A DNA stretch of 64,000 nt from Rhizobiales bacterium GAS188 (GTDB lineage Bacteria; Pseudomonadota; Alphaproteobacteria; Rhizobiales; Beijerinckiaceae). The stretch lies in the NCBI GenBank assembly GCA_900104855.1, contig FNSS01000001.1, forward strand, positions 558,001-622,000, read 5' to 3'. A program made the position numbers and the translations under genes. Every line of letters starts with the position of its first letter. The first letter of the stretch is position 1. Positions 32,931 to 41,632 of the stretch are shown one piece after another. Under the pieces are notes generated by a model. The model was not told where the DNA came from, searched no databases, and saw only the letters and a list, made by a program, of their open reading frames with translations.

Positions 32931-35639
32931 TCACTCGGTCTTGAACACGCCGAGCAGGCGCCGCCTGATGGTGTTCTGGCGCGTCGCCGCGGTGATCTGC
33001 GCACCCGTGAGGTCGGTCACGTAGAACACGTCGACGGCCCGCTCGCCGAAGGTCGCGATATGGGCCGAGACGATGTTGAGGTTGAGGGCCGAGAGCTGCG
33101 AGGTCAGGTCGAAGAGCAGGCCCTGCCGGTCGAGCCCGGAGACCTCGACCACGGTGTGGCGGCTCGACAAGGTGTTGTCGATCACCACCTCGGAGGCGAC
33201 GTCGAAGGTCTTGGCGCGAGCCCGTTTCGGGTCGCGGCGCTCGATATCGGCGATGCGGCGTCTCCCTTCGAGGAGCTGCTCGATGGTTTCGGCCACCCTT
33301 TCGGCGCGCCGCAATTCGTCGGCGTCCTGGTCGAAGGCGCGCGAAACGGCGATGGTGTCGATGGCGCGCCCATCGCTCGTGGTGAAGATCTGGGCGTCGA
33401 CGATATTGGCGCCCGCCATGGCGCAGGCGCCGAACACCAGCGACAACAGATGCGGATGATCCGGCGCGAACAGCGTGAGCGTGGTGACGCCACGGAAGCT
33501 GTCCGTCTCGATGGCGGTCGCCGGCAGGCGCTTATCGCGCTCGGCATTGGCGATCAGATGCGCGTGCTGCACCTGGCTGTTGAGCGGCACCCGCAGCCAA
33601 TAGGCCGGATAATGACGCCTGGCATAGGCGTCGAACTCGGCGGCCGACCAATCCGCAAGCCTGGCGCGCAACGCGTTCTGGGCGAGCCGCACGCGCTCCC
33701 CGCGCTCGACCGCCGAATGGCCGCCGGCCAGCAGCACCTCGGTCTCGTAATAGAGGGTGCGCAACAGCTCACCCTTCCATCCGGTCCAGACGCCGGGTCC
33801 GACCGCCTTGATGTCGGCGATCGTCAGCACCATCAGCAATTTCAACCGCTCGAGCGACTGCACCACGGCGCCGAAGCTCTCGATGGTGCTCGGATCGCTG
33901 AGATCGCGGCTCTGCGCCGTCGTCGACATCAGGAGATGATGCTCGACCAGCCAGGCGGCCGTCTCGGTCTCGGCCTCGTTCATGCCGAAGCGCGGGCAGA
34001 GCTTGCGGGCGATGCGGGCGCCGAGCAGCGAATGGTCCTCGGCGCGTCCCTTGGCGATGTCGTGCAGGAACAGCGCCACATAGAGGGCGCGCCGGTTCTG
34101 GATGGTGTGGAAGATGGTGTTCGACAGCGGATGCTCGGCCTGGGCCCGGCCGGCATCGATCTCCGAGAGCCCGCCGATGGCTCGGATCAGATGCTCGTCC
34201 ACCGTATAATGGTGGTACATGTTGAACTGCATCATGGCCACCACCCGGCCGAATTCCGGGATGAAGCGGCCGAGCACTCCGGCCTCGTTCATATGGCGCA
34301 GCACGGTCTCGGGCGCATTGCGCGAGGTCAGCATCTCGACGAACAGGCGGTTCGCCTCGGGATCCTCGCGCAGCGTGCGGGTGATCAGCTTCAGCGAGCG
34401 GGTGACGAGGTGCTTGGCTTCGGGATGAATGGCGAGATCGCGCTTATCGGCGAGCCAGAACAGGCGGATGAGATTGACCGGATCGGTCTCGAACACATCA
34501 TCGGCAGCGAGCGTCAGGCGGCCGTTCCAGACCGCGAAGCCCGGCGTGTCGAGAAAGCGCGTCCGCTTGCGGCGGAAGCGGCCGAGGAAGCGGTCGAGCA
34601 AGGGGCGCGGCATGGCCTCGCGCGCCTCCATGGCGGCGCAGACGATAGCCGTGAGATCACCGACATCCTTGGCGATCAGGAAGTAGCGCTTCATGAAGCG
34701 CTCGATGCCGGACAGCCCCTCGCGGCCCACAACCTTCAGCCGCTCGGCGACGAGGCGCTGCATGTCGAAGGACAGGCGCTCCTCGGCGCGCCCGGCCACG
34801 AAATGCATATGGCAGCGCACCCGCCACAGGAACTCCTCGCAGCGCTGGAACAGCGAGAATTCCTCGGGCGAGAACAGGCCGGCCTCGACCAGGTCCTTGG
34901 CGGCCTTGACGCGATAGACGTATTTGCCGATCCAGAAGAGGGTGTTGAGATCCCGCAGGCCCCCCTTGCCTTCCTTGACGTTCGGCTCGACCAGATAACG
35001 CGAGGCATTGCCGGAACGCTTGAGCCGGGCATCACGCTCGGCGAGCTTGGCGGCGACGAAGGCCGGGGCGCTGCCGGCGACGATCTCGGCCTCGAAGCGA
35101 CGCGCGAAGCTGTCGAACAGGTCGCGCTCGCCGAGCAGGAAGCGCGCCTCGAGCAGCGCCGTGCGGATGGTCATGTCGGCCTTGGCCGAGCGCAGGCATT
35201 CCTCGACGGTGCGCGTCGCATGCCCGACCTTCAGCTTCAGGTCCCATAGCAGGTAAAGGACAGCTTCGATGACGCTCTCGCACCAGGGCGAGGCCTTGTA
35301 GGGCAGGATGAACAACAGGTCGATGTCGGAGCCCGGCGCCAGCAATCCGCGCCCGTAGCCGCCGGTCGCCACCACCGCCATGCGCTCGGCGGTCGAGGGA
35401 TTGTCGGCCGGATAGAGCTCGCCCGTGACGAAATCATAAGCCGTCGCGATCAGCCGATCCATGACGGCGCACAGATGCGCCGCACAGCCGCGCCCGTCGA
35501 TGCGGTCGATCAGGATGCGCTCGGCTTCGGCACGTCCTTCAGCGAGCTTGTCGCGCAGATGCGCGATCAGCGCCTCGCGGCCGACGCTGCCATCGGCCTG
35601 CCTGCTTTTGGTGACGCGCCAGACGCCTTCGATCGCCAT
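32931..35639 (-). CDS. glnD: Bifunctional [protein-PII] uridylyltransferase/uridylyl-removing enzyme
   Basis: 902 residues, nitrogen sensor that modifies PII in response to glutamine. The N-terminal nucleotidyltransferase has GGYGRGLLAPGSDIDLLF (93-110) with the catalytic Asp pair. A GlnE-like helical part follows. The HD domain has LFLHDIAKGRAEDHS for deuridylylation. Two ACT domains end the protein (TLFAPDHPHLLSLVFGA and EVSGLDRQGLLFDLTSQLS), where glutamine binds. The length is normal for the family. It stands alone, transcribed leftwards. Confidence 0.96.
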   Translation of the reverse strand: MAIEGVWRVTKSRQADGSVGREALIAHLRDKLAEGRAEAERILIDRIDGRGCAAHLCAVMDRLIATAYDFVTGELYPADNPSTAERMAVVATGGYGRGLLAPGSDIDLLFILPYKASPWCESVIEAVLYLLWDLKLKVGHATRTVEECLRSAKADMTIRTALLEARFLLGERDLFDSFARRFEAEIVAGSAPAFVAAKLAERDARLKRSGNASRYLVEPNVKEGKGGLRDLNTLFWIGKYVYRVKAAKDLVEAGLFSPEEFSLFQRCEEFLWRVRCHMHFVAGRAEERLSFDMQRLVAERLKVVGREGLSGIERFMKRYFLIAKDVGDLTAIVCAAMEAREAMPRPLLDRFLGRFRRKRTRFLDTPGFAVWNGRLTLAADDVFETDPVNLIRLFWLADKRDLAIHPEAKHLVTRSLKLITRTLREDPEANRLFVEMLTSRNAPETVLRHMNEAGVLGRFIPEFGRVVAMMQFNMYHHYTVDEHLIRAIGGLSEIDAGRAQAEHPLSNTIFHTIQNRRALYVALFLHDIAKGRAEDHSLLGARIARKLCPRFGMNEAETETAAWLVEHHLLMSTTAQSRDLSDPSTIESFGAVVQSLERLKLLMVLTIADIKAVGPGVWTGWKGELLRTLYYETEVLLAGGHSAVERGERVRLAQNALRARLADWSAAEFDAYARRHYPAYWLRVPLNSQVQHAHLIANAERDKRLPATAIETDSFRGVTTLTLFAPDHPHLLSLVFGACAMAGANIVDAQIFTTSDGRAIDTIAVSRAFDQDADELRRAERVAETIEQLLEGRRRIADIERRDPKRARAKTFDVASEVVIDNTLSSRHTVVEVSGLDRQGLLFDLTSQLSALNLNIVSAHIATFGERAVDVFYVTDLTGAQITAATRQNTIRRRLLGVFKTE

Positions 35640-35765
35640 GATGTCGCGTTAGACCCTTTGCCGGGCATGAGGCAAGGACCGCCGCCAGCCACAAGGGTGG
35701 CGGTGCCTCGTCACCGCGACCACGGCAGGCGGGTTCGCCGCCATGCTCCGCTCTCGGAAGGTGCC

Positions 35766-36968
35766 CTAGGCAAGCGCCGCGTGGACAAGGTTGCGGAAGA
35801 GCTGGCGATAATAGTCGCGCTGCCCGGGGGCCTGAACCATCATCAAGGCCACGAGCTCTTCCTGCGGTGCGATCCAGAATGCCGTGCCGGCGATGCCGCC
35901 CCAGAAGAACTCGCCCACCGTCCCCGGCGTCGGGGCCATGCCGTTCTCGCGCCGGACCGCGAAGCCGAGACCGAAGCCATGCCCGGGAGGCAGGAGTTCG
36001 GAGCCGATCGCCACACGCGGCCCGAGATGATCGGAGGCCATGAAGGCGACCGTCTTGCGCCCGAGAAGGCGTACGCCGTCGAGCGTGCCGCCATGATAGA
36101 GCATGTGCAGGAAGCGGGCATAATCCTCGAGCGTCGAGACGAGGCCGCCGCCGCCCGATTCGAAGAGCGGCTGCACCCGCGTCTCGATCAACTCGACGGC
36201 GGCCCCGGTATCGGGATCGACGGGGAAGGGTTCGGCCAGGCGCTCATGCTTGTCGGCGGGGGCGTAGAAGCCCGTATCGACCATGCCGAGGGGGCCGAGG
36301 ATGCGCTCCTTCAGGAAGGCGCCGAGCGTTTCTCCTGAGATGATCTCGACCACGCGTCCGAGCACATCGGTGGAGTGGCTGTAGTGCCAATGCGTGCCCG
36401 GCTGGTCGAGCAGGGGGAGCTTGGCGAGCGCCGCCACATGGCCGGCGCTGGTGATGTCCTGGCTGCGCAGCGGCGCCTCGGCATAGAGACGCTGCACCAC
36501 CGAAGTGCCGAGGAACCCATAGGTGAGGCCGGAGGTGTGGCGCAGCAGGTCCTGGATGGTGATGGGACGCTCAGCCGGCACCAGCTCGAGCTTGCCGTTC
36601 TTCTCGACGCCGACCTGCGGGTTCGACATCTCGGGGATGAACTTGGCGACCGGATCGGAGAGCCATAAGAGCCCATCCTCGACCAGCGTCATGATCGCGA
36701 CCGAGACGATCGGCTTCGTCATCGAATAGATGCGGAAGATGCCGTCCGAGCGCATCGCCGGCCCGCCCGGCCTCAGCGCGCCGACATTCTCGCGAAAGGC
36801 GATCTTGCCGCCCCGCGAGATCAGCATGGAGACGCCCGGCACATGTTTTGTCTCGACCTCGCGGCGCATGACCGCGGTGAGCTTGGCGAGCCCCTCGGGG
36901 GACAACCCCGCCTCTTCAGGCGTGGTCTCGGGAAGCATCGCATGGATCGGCTTATGGATGACATTCAT
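35766..36968 (-). CDS. Serine hydrolase, beta-lactamase/esterase family VIII (class C-like)
   Basis: 400 residues. The nucleophile motif SxxK is SMTK in IYSMTKPIVSVAIMTLVEDG; the Tyr motif YxN appears as YSHS in HWHYSHSTDVLG; the third motif is near FFWGGIAGTAFWIAP. This is the pattern of class C-like esterases (EstB) and of many non-lactamase relatives. There is no signal peptide, so a cytoplasmic esterase is more likely than an antibiotic-resistance enzyme. It follows the glnD start by about 126 bases on the same strand. Confidence 0.85.
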   Translation of the reverse strand: MNVIHKPIHAMLPETTPEEAGLSPEGLAKLTAVMRREVETKHVPGVSMLISRGGKIAFRENVGALRPGGPAMRSDGIFRIYSMTKPIVSVAIMTLVEDGLLWLSDPVAKFIPEMSNPQVGVEKNGKLELVPAERPITIQDLLRHTSGLTYGFLGTSVVQRLYAEAPLRSQDITSAGHVAALAKLPLLDQPGTHWHYSHSTDVLGRVVEIISGETLGAFLKERILGPLGMVDTGFYAPADKHERLAEPFPVDPDTGAAVELIETRVQPLFESGGGGLVSTLEDYARFLHMLYHGGTLDGVRLLGRKTVAFMASDHLGPRVAIGSELLPPGHGFGLGFAVRRENGMAPTPGTVGEFFWGGIAGTAFWIAPQEELVALMMVQAPGQRDYYRQLFRNLVHAALA

Positions 36969-37362
36969 GAGGGGAACTCGGCGAGCGCGCGGCGGGTATG
37001 GCCGGCTGGATTCGAGGCGCTGGCGTCCGCGATTCCCGGCCGGCCGGTTCGGTCACGTCCCAATTTCTAGAGCGCTTCCCTCTCCTCTGCCAGGGCGATT
37101 TGCGCCTCACCCGTCACGATATCGAGCCCGGCCGGTGGAAGTCCGCGACTCTCCGGCGAGGATTGGCAACGCGATGTGACCAAAATTTGGGCAGTTATGT
37201 TGCGTTGACAGGAATCCGCAACTGATCCACCGTCCTCGCCGAGGATAACGTATCGAGGAGCGGCGGGACTGCACCCGCCCATGATGACTGCGGAACGGGA
37301 TCGCGCGTGCTTGCGAGGCTACGGCCCATAGCTGAGCTGCGGCGCATATGGGCGCCTCGCGC
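36969..37362. other. Intergenic, divergent promoters expected
   Basis: 394 bases between the leftward hydrolase and the rightward ABC importer. Near 37160-37240 there is an AT-rich part (GACCAAAATTTGGGCAGTTA) and a TTGACA at 37205, but no good -10 at 17 bases. A fragment like CTTCCCTCTCC at 37075 recalls the arm of the palindromic elements. Confidence 0.4.
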
Positions 37363-38034
37363 ATGAACTACATCTTCCATTTCGGCGATATGTGGAATGC
37401 CCGCGACGAGTTCATCGCCGGCACCTTGATGACCTTGCGGCTCTCGGCGCTGGCGATGATCGCGACCCTCGCCATCGCCATTCTCGGCGCCTTCGCCCGC
37501 ACCTCCGGCCCACGGCCGCTCAGGCTCCTGGTCGCGGCCTATGTGGAAGTCATCCGCAACACGCCCTTCCTGGTGCAGATCTTCATGATCTTCTTCGGCC
37601 TGCCGACCATCGGCCTGCGCCTCGATGCCTATCAGGGCGCGCTGATCGCGCTCATCCTCAACGGCTCGGCCTATACGATCGAGATCGTGCGCGCCGGCAT
37701 CGAGAATATCGGCCATGGCCAGGTCGAGGGAGCGATGGCGCTTGGTCTGCACCGCCTGCAAACGTTCAGGCTCGTGGTGTTGCCGCAGGCCCTGCGCATC
37801 ATCGTGCCGCCGCTCGGCAGTCAGTTCATCCTGTTGATGCTCAATTCCAGCGTGTGCGCCGCCATCTCGGCCGACGAGCTGACCTCGGCGGCGCTCGACA
37901 TCCAGGGGCGCACCTTTCGGGCCTTCGAGGCCTTCATTGTGGCGGCCGCCATCTATTTCATCCTCTCGCTCCTGTTCTCGACGCTGTTCGCCGGGCTCGA
38001 GCGGCTGGCCTTCGGCAAGAAGGTCACTCGCTGA
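37363..38034 (+). CDS. Amino-acid ABC transporter permease (HisM/GlnP family)
   Basis: 223 residues. Helix 1 is TLMTLRLSALAMIATLAIAILGAF; the conserved coupling loop reads EGAMALGLHRLQTFRLVVLPQALRIIVPPLG, and YVEVIRNTPFLVQIFMIFFGLP is the polar-amino-acid family signature. ATG 37363 gives MNYIFHFGDMW; an ATG five codons upstream also exists. The stop overlaps the ATG of the second permease (TGATG). The pair makes a heterodimeric channel for polar amino acids. Confidence 0.9.
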   Translation: MNYIFHFGDMWNARDEFIAGTLMTLRLSALAMIATLAIAILGAFARTSGPRPLRLLVAAYVEVIRNTPFLVQIFMIFFGLPTIGLRLDAYQGALIALILNGSAYTIEIVRAGIENIGHGQVEGAMALGLHRLQTFRLVVLPQALRIIVPPLGSQFILLMLNSSVCAAISADELTSAALDIQGRTFRAFEAFIVAAAIYFILSLLFSTLFAGLERLAFGKKVTR

Positions 38035-38687
38035 TGCGCTCCCTCAACTCGGGCGACCTGTTCTATCTCTTGCTGGCGGCGCGCTGGACCGTTCTCCTGT
38101 CGCTGATCGCCTTCGCCGGAGGCGGCGCGATCGGGCTCGTGATCGCCTTGCTGCGCGTCGCCGACGCCAGATTGCCACGCTGGCTCGCGATCGGCTTCAT
38201 CCGCGTCTTCCAAGGAACGCCGCTGCTGCTGCAGCTCTTCCTCGTCTTCTTCGGCGGCGACATGATCGGCATCCCGCTCGGGGCCTGGCTGTCGGTGGTG
38301 CTGGGCTTGAGCCTGAATGCCGGCGCTTTCCTGGGCGAGATCTGGCGCGGTGCCATCCAGGCGGTGCCGAGCGGCCAGACGGAGGCGGCGCGCGCACTCG
38401 GCCTGCATTATGGCGCGCGCATGCTGCGCGTCGTCTTCCCGCAGGCGATGCGCATCGCCATCCCGCCCACGGTCGGCTTTCTGGTGAACCTCATCAAGAG
38501 CACTTCGCTCGCTGCTATCATCGGCTTCGTCGAGCTGACGCGGGCCGGCCAGCAGCTCAACAATGCCACCTTCCAGCCCTTCGTGATCTTCGGCGTTGTG
38601 GCGCTGGTGTATTTCGTGATGTGCTGGCCGCTGACGATCGCCGCGAGCCGGCTCGAAAAGCGGCTCGGCCTCGCCTACAAGAGGTGA
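38034..38687 (+). CDS. Amino-acid ABC transporter permease, second subunit
   Basis: 217 residues. AIGFIRVFQGTPLLLQLFLVFFGG and TEAARALGLHYGARMLRVVFPQAMRIAIPPTVGF are the family signatures; the ENSLA-like loop is IKSTSLAAIIGFVELTR. It is coupled to the previous gene by a shared base. The binding protein gene follows after 50 bases. There is no ATPase gene in the run. Confidence 0.9.
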   Translation: MRSLNSGDLFYLLLAARWTVLLSLIAFAGGGAIGLVIALLRVADARLPRWLAIGFIRVFQGTPLLLQLFLVFFGGDMIGIPLGAWLSVVLGLSLNAGAFLGEIWRGAIQAVPSGQTEAARALGLHYGARMLRVVFPQAMRIAIPPTVGFLVNLIKSTSLAAIIGFVELTRAGQQLNNATFQPFVIFGVVALVYFVMCWPLTIAASRLEKRLGLAYKR

Positions 38688-38737
38688 CCGCACCGGCTTG
38701 GGTTGCCGATGCAAATGAACGAGACAGGAGGAGACGC

Positions 38738-39526
38738 ATGCGTATTTGGACTTGTATGGTAGCATTCGCCCTGGCGCTGGGGCTTTCCCTCGCACCGCCC
38801 GCGAAGGCGCAGACGGTCGACGAGATCATCAGCCGCGGCACGATCAATATCGGCGTGCTGGTCGACCTGCCCCCTTACGGCATCCTCAATGCGCAGCAGG
38901 AGCCGGACGGTTTCGATATCGAGGTCGCGAAGCTCCTCGGCAAATATCTCGGCGTCAAGGTCAACCTGGTGCAGATCACCGCGCCGAACCGCATTCCTTT
39001 CCTGGTCACCAACAAGGTCGACCTGATCGTCGCGACGCTCGGCATCACGCCGGAGCGCGCCAAGCAGGTGCTGTTCTCCATCCCCTACGGCGCCATCGAG
39101 AACGTGGTCTTCGGCCCGAAGGACAAGGCCATCAAATCGCTGGCCGATCTCAAAGGCCTGCGGGTGGGCGTGCCGCGCGGCACCGTGCAGGACGTGATCT
39201 TGACCTCGACCTTCGGCAGCGACATCAAGATGTCGCGCTTCGACGACGATCCCTCGACCTACCAGGCCCTGCTGACCGGCCAGGTCGACGCCATCGCCGA
39301 GACGGGCCTCACGGGCGACGAGTTCTTTGCCAAGAACTCAGGGAGCGGCATCGAGCGTAAATTCACCCTGCTGCAGCAGCCGAACGGCATCACCATGCGC
39401 AAGGACCAGTGGAACCTGCATCAATGGGTGAACACCTTCGTGTATTTCGTGAAGAATAACGGCGAGCTCGCCGCCATCCACGACAAATGGTTCCACAAGC
39501 CGCTGCCCAATCTGCCGACCTTCTAG
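38738..39526 (+). CDS. Amino-acid ABC transporter periplasmic binding protein
   Basis: 262 residues. A signal peptide (MRIWTCMVAFALALGLSLAPPAKAQ) ends at an AKAQ site. The mature protein shows ISRGTINIGVLVDLPPYGILN, GFDIEVAKLLGKYLGVKV and DLIVATLGITPERAKQVLFS, the SBP_bac_3 (cluster F) pattern for polar amino acids. AGGAGG stands 5 bases before ATG 38738. The operon ends here, without an ATPase. Confidence 0.93.
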   Translation: MRIWTCMVAFALALGLSLAPPAKAQTVDEIISRGTINIGVLVDLPPYGILNAQQEPDGFDIEVAKLLGKYLGVKVNLVQITAPNRIPFLVTNKVDLIVATLGITPERAKQVLFSIPYGAIENVVFGPKDKAIKSLADLKGLRVGVPRGTVQDVILTSTFGSDIKMSRFDDDPSTYQALLTGQVDAIAETGLTGDEFFAKNSGSGIERKFTLLQQPNGITMRKDQWNLHQWVNTFVYFVKNNGELAAIHDKWFHKPLPNLPTF

Positions 39527-39666
39527 TAGTTCTGCCCAGGGGTTTGACTGGTTGGCCGACCATTCTCCCGTGCAGTCGTCACGGGCGAACGGTCCGCCTT
39601 CCCGCGCGCGGAATGACCCGCCGACACCCAGCGTATCTGGGGGCGTTTGCGGGAGGGGGCGGAATC

Positions 39667-40329
39667 CTACGCTAAGCCTCGCTGGTAATCGGCGCTGCGC
39701 AGATAGGAGCAGACCAAATGCACGAGTTCTTGTCTCAGCTCCGGTGATTTCAGCGTTCCCCGCCGAGCTGCGTTATGGATCACGCCTTCAACCGCCGAAG
39801 AGAGCACTTGCGCCGCGACTTCAATGGCTGCGCGCGCCTCACGGTTCTGGAACGTTGCGATAATAGCTTTATAGCGGTCCATATATTCCGACTCGAATAT
39901 GCCATGAATCGACCTTGAACCGTCATAGCGCGGCGCCTCGTCGAGAAGCACCCGGTGAAGCGCTGGTTGGATGCTGTGCACCGCGATCATGCCGTCGACA
40001 AGTTCTTCGACGAGCTGCGTCAATGGCTTATTGCCTTGCCCCATCCCACGCATAACCGCCAGAACGTCGACGAGGTGACGGCGCCGAATGGCATCGATCA
40101 AAGAGAGCTTGTCCGGAAAATACTGGTAGAGCGAGCCAATGCTCACACCGGCGACGTCGGCAGCCTCGTTGGTCGTGAATCCATCCAACCCCCGCTCGCC
40201 CAGAACGCGAGCGCCCGCCTGGATAATGGCTTCGACCGTCGCGCGAGAGCGCCCTTGGCGGGGCTCCTTTCGCATCGAAGGCGCCTCTTTTTGCGCCAGA
40301 GGTCGCGGAGGGGGAATGCGAGTAGACAT
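39667..40329 (-). CDS. TetR family transcriptional regulator
   Basis: 220 residues from ATG 40329, which has GAGG 5 bases upstream. The helix-turn-helix is AGARVLGERGLDGFTTNEAADVAGVSIGSLYQYFPDKLSLIDAI, standard for TetR. The ligand domain is mostly helical and not similar to a known sensor. The gene reads leftwards, divergent from a DinB-family gene across an inverted repeat. DNA here is visibly less GC-rich than the surroundings, so the pair may be acquired. Confidence 0.9.
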   Translation of the reverse strand: MSTRIPPPRPLAQKEAPSMRKEPRQGRSRATVEAIIQAGARVLGERGLDGFTTNEAADVAGVSIGSLYQYFPDKLSLIDAIRRRHLVDVLAVMRGMGQGNKPLTQLVEELVDGMIAVHSIQPALHRVLLDEAPRYDGSRSIHGIFESEYMDRYKAIIATFQNREARAAIEVAAQVLSSAVEGVIHNAARRGTLKSPELRQELVHLVCSYLRSADYQRGLA

Positions 40330-40345
40330 ATGTACCTCGTCCCAT

Positions 40346-40374
40346 GAGAATATGAGCATAATACTCACATTCTC
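40346..40374. promoter_or_regulatory. Operator between tetR-type gene and DinB gene
   Basis: The half-sites GAGAATATGAG (40346-40356) and CTCACATTCTC (40364-40374) are inverted, matching at 10 of 11 positions around a 7-base centre. Placement midway between divergent starts is typical of TetR self-regulation and control of the partner gene. Confidence 0.7.
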
Positions 40375-40399
40375 TCGACGACGGAAGGATACCCCGATC

Positions 40400-40942
40400 A
40401 TGAGCGCCCTGGCATTGCTCCGCACCCTTTTCCGCTATCAGGCTTGGGCCAACAACGAATTGTTGGAAAAAATTGAGAGCCTCGACCCTGAGCTGCACAA
40501 GGAAGAGCGGCACGCCGCTATACGGTTGATCAATCACTCCTATGTGGTGGACCAGATATTTGCGGCGCACCTCGTTGGCGCCAAGCACAATTTCTCTGCA
40601 GACAACACGACAGATACACCAGGGCTAAAGGATCTGCGCCTGGCTGTGGCAGCATCAGATCGCTGGTACCTCGAGTATTTGGAAACGCTGGCCCCAGAGC
40701 AGCTGTCTGAATCTGTGCCGTTCGTGTTTACCGATGGAGACAAGGGATGCATGTCGCATGAAGAAATGCTGACCCATGTTGTCATCCATGGCGGTTACCA
40801 CCGTGGTGAAGTTGGGCGCATCATGGCCCAACTTTCTATCAGGCCACCATGGGATACTTATGCCGTGTATCTGCACAGTACTGAGCCTTCGCGCCGACTG
40901 ACGACTTCGAGATTTAGCAACGTCCGCACGATTTCTGTATAA
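40400..40942 (+). CDS. DinB/YfiT-type four-helix metal-binding protein
   Basis: 180 residues. LLRTLFRYQAWANNELLEKI and LINHSYVVDQIFAAHL are typical of the DinB fold; THVVIHGGYHRGEVGRIMAQL gives the His pair of the metal triad, with the first His in the NHSY helix. Family members transfer groups through thiols or are thiol-dependent enzymes; the exact reaction is unknown. It is divergent from the TetR gene and probably its target. Confidence 0.85.
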   Translation: MSALALLRTLFRYQAWANNELLEKIESLDPELHKEERHAAIRLINHSYVVDQIFAAHLVGAKHNFSADNTTDTPGLKDLRLAVAASDRWYLEYLETLAPEQLSESVPFVFTDGDKGCMSHEEMLTHVVIHGGYHRGEVGRIMAQLSIRPPWDTYAVYLHSTEPSRRLTTSRFSNVRTISV

Positions 40943-40984
40943 CATCTTCGCAGGTCACCGACGCGGTGGCCACAGCCTGCCGCA

Positions 40985-41632
40985 TCAGTCGCCGAGCGTG
41001 ACCACCTTGCCATCCACGGCCGCGGCATCCGTCGCGTCATGGGTGGCGAGCAATCCCGGCAAGCCGCGCCGCCGCAATTCGTCGAGGACGAAGCCGCGGA
41101 AGCGTGCCCTGAGCGGCGTGTCGAGCCTGGAGAAAGGCTCGTCGAGCAGCAGCGCACGCGGCTCGGACAACAGCGCCCGCAGCAGCGAGATGCGGGCCCG
41201 TTGACCGCCCGAGAGCGTCGCCGGATCGCGATCGGCGAGGCCGTCGAGATCGGCCGCGGCGAGCGCCTCCTCGATGCGGGCGCGCCGCTCCGCCCTCCCC
41301 TTCGGCTCGGCGGGCAGGCCGAAGGCGAGATTGCCACCGACCGAGAGATGCGGGAACAGGAGATCATCCTGGAAGAGGATGCCGACGCGGCGGCGTTCGG
41401 GCGGCTCGGCCTCGATGCGTCGTCCATCGAGAAGGATGCGGCCCGACAGAAGGAAGGCAGGATCGAGCGTGCCGCAGATCGCCGCGAGCAATGTCGACTT
41501 GCCCGAACCGCTCGGCCCCATCACGACGACGACCTCGCCTGGAGCAATGCGCAGGCTGAGCTCGAGAAGCTTGCGGCCGGGCAGCGAGACGGCGAGCTCG
41601 TCGAGAACGAGGCCGGGAGCCTGCTCAGCCAT
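40985..41632 (-). CDS. ynjD: ABC transporter ATP-binding protein YnjD
   Basis: 215 residues. GPSGSGKST, the Q-loop FQDDLLFPHLS, the signature LSGGQRARISLLRAL, Walker B ALLLDEPFSRLD and ATHDATD are all intact. The start ATG overlaps the end of the permease by 8 bases. The N-terminus LVLDELAVSLPGRKLLELSL and the partners match the E. coli YnjBCD system, which is a predicted importer of unknown substrate. Thiamine importers have a similar ATPase, so the name rests on the neighbours. Confidence 0.82.
   Translation of the reverse strand: MAEQAPGLVLDELAVSLPGRKLLELSLRIAPGEVVVVMGPSGSGKSTLLAAICGTLDPAFLLSGRILLDGRRIEAEPPERRRVGILFQDDLLFPHLSVGGNLAFGLPAEPKGRAERRARIEEALAAADLDGLADRDPATLSGGQRARISLLRALLSEPRALLLDEPFSRLDTPLRARFRGFVLDELRRRGLPGLLATHDATDAAAVDGKVVTLGD

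Noticed and set aside
35766..36968. Antibiotic resistance beta-lactamase
   Set aside because: The SxxK motif is shared by many esterases; there is no signal peptide and the third motif is not KTG.
37205..37240. Sigma70 promoter at TTGACA 37205
   Set aside because: No AT-rich -10 hexamer lies 16-18 bases downstream.
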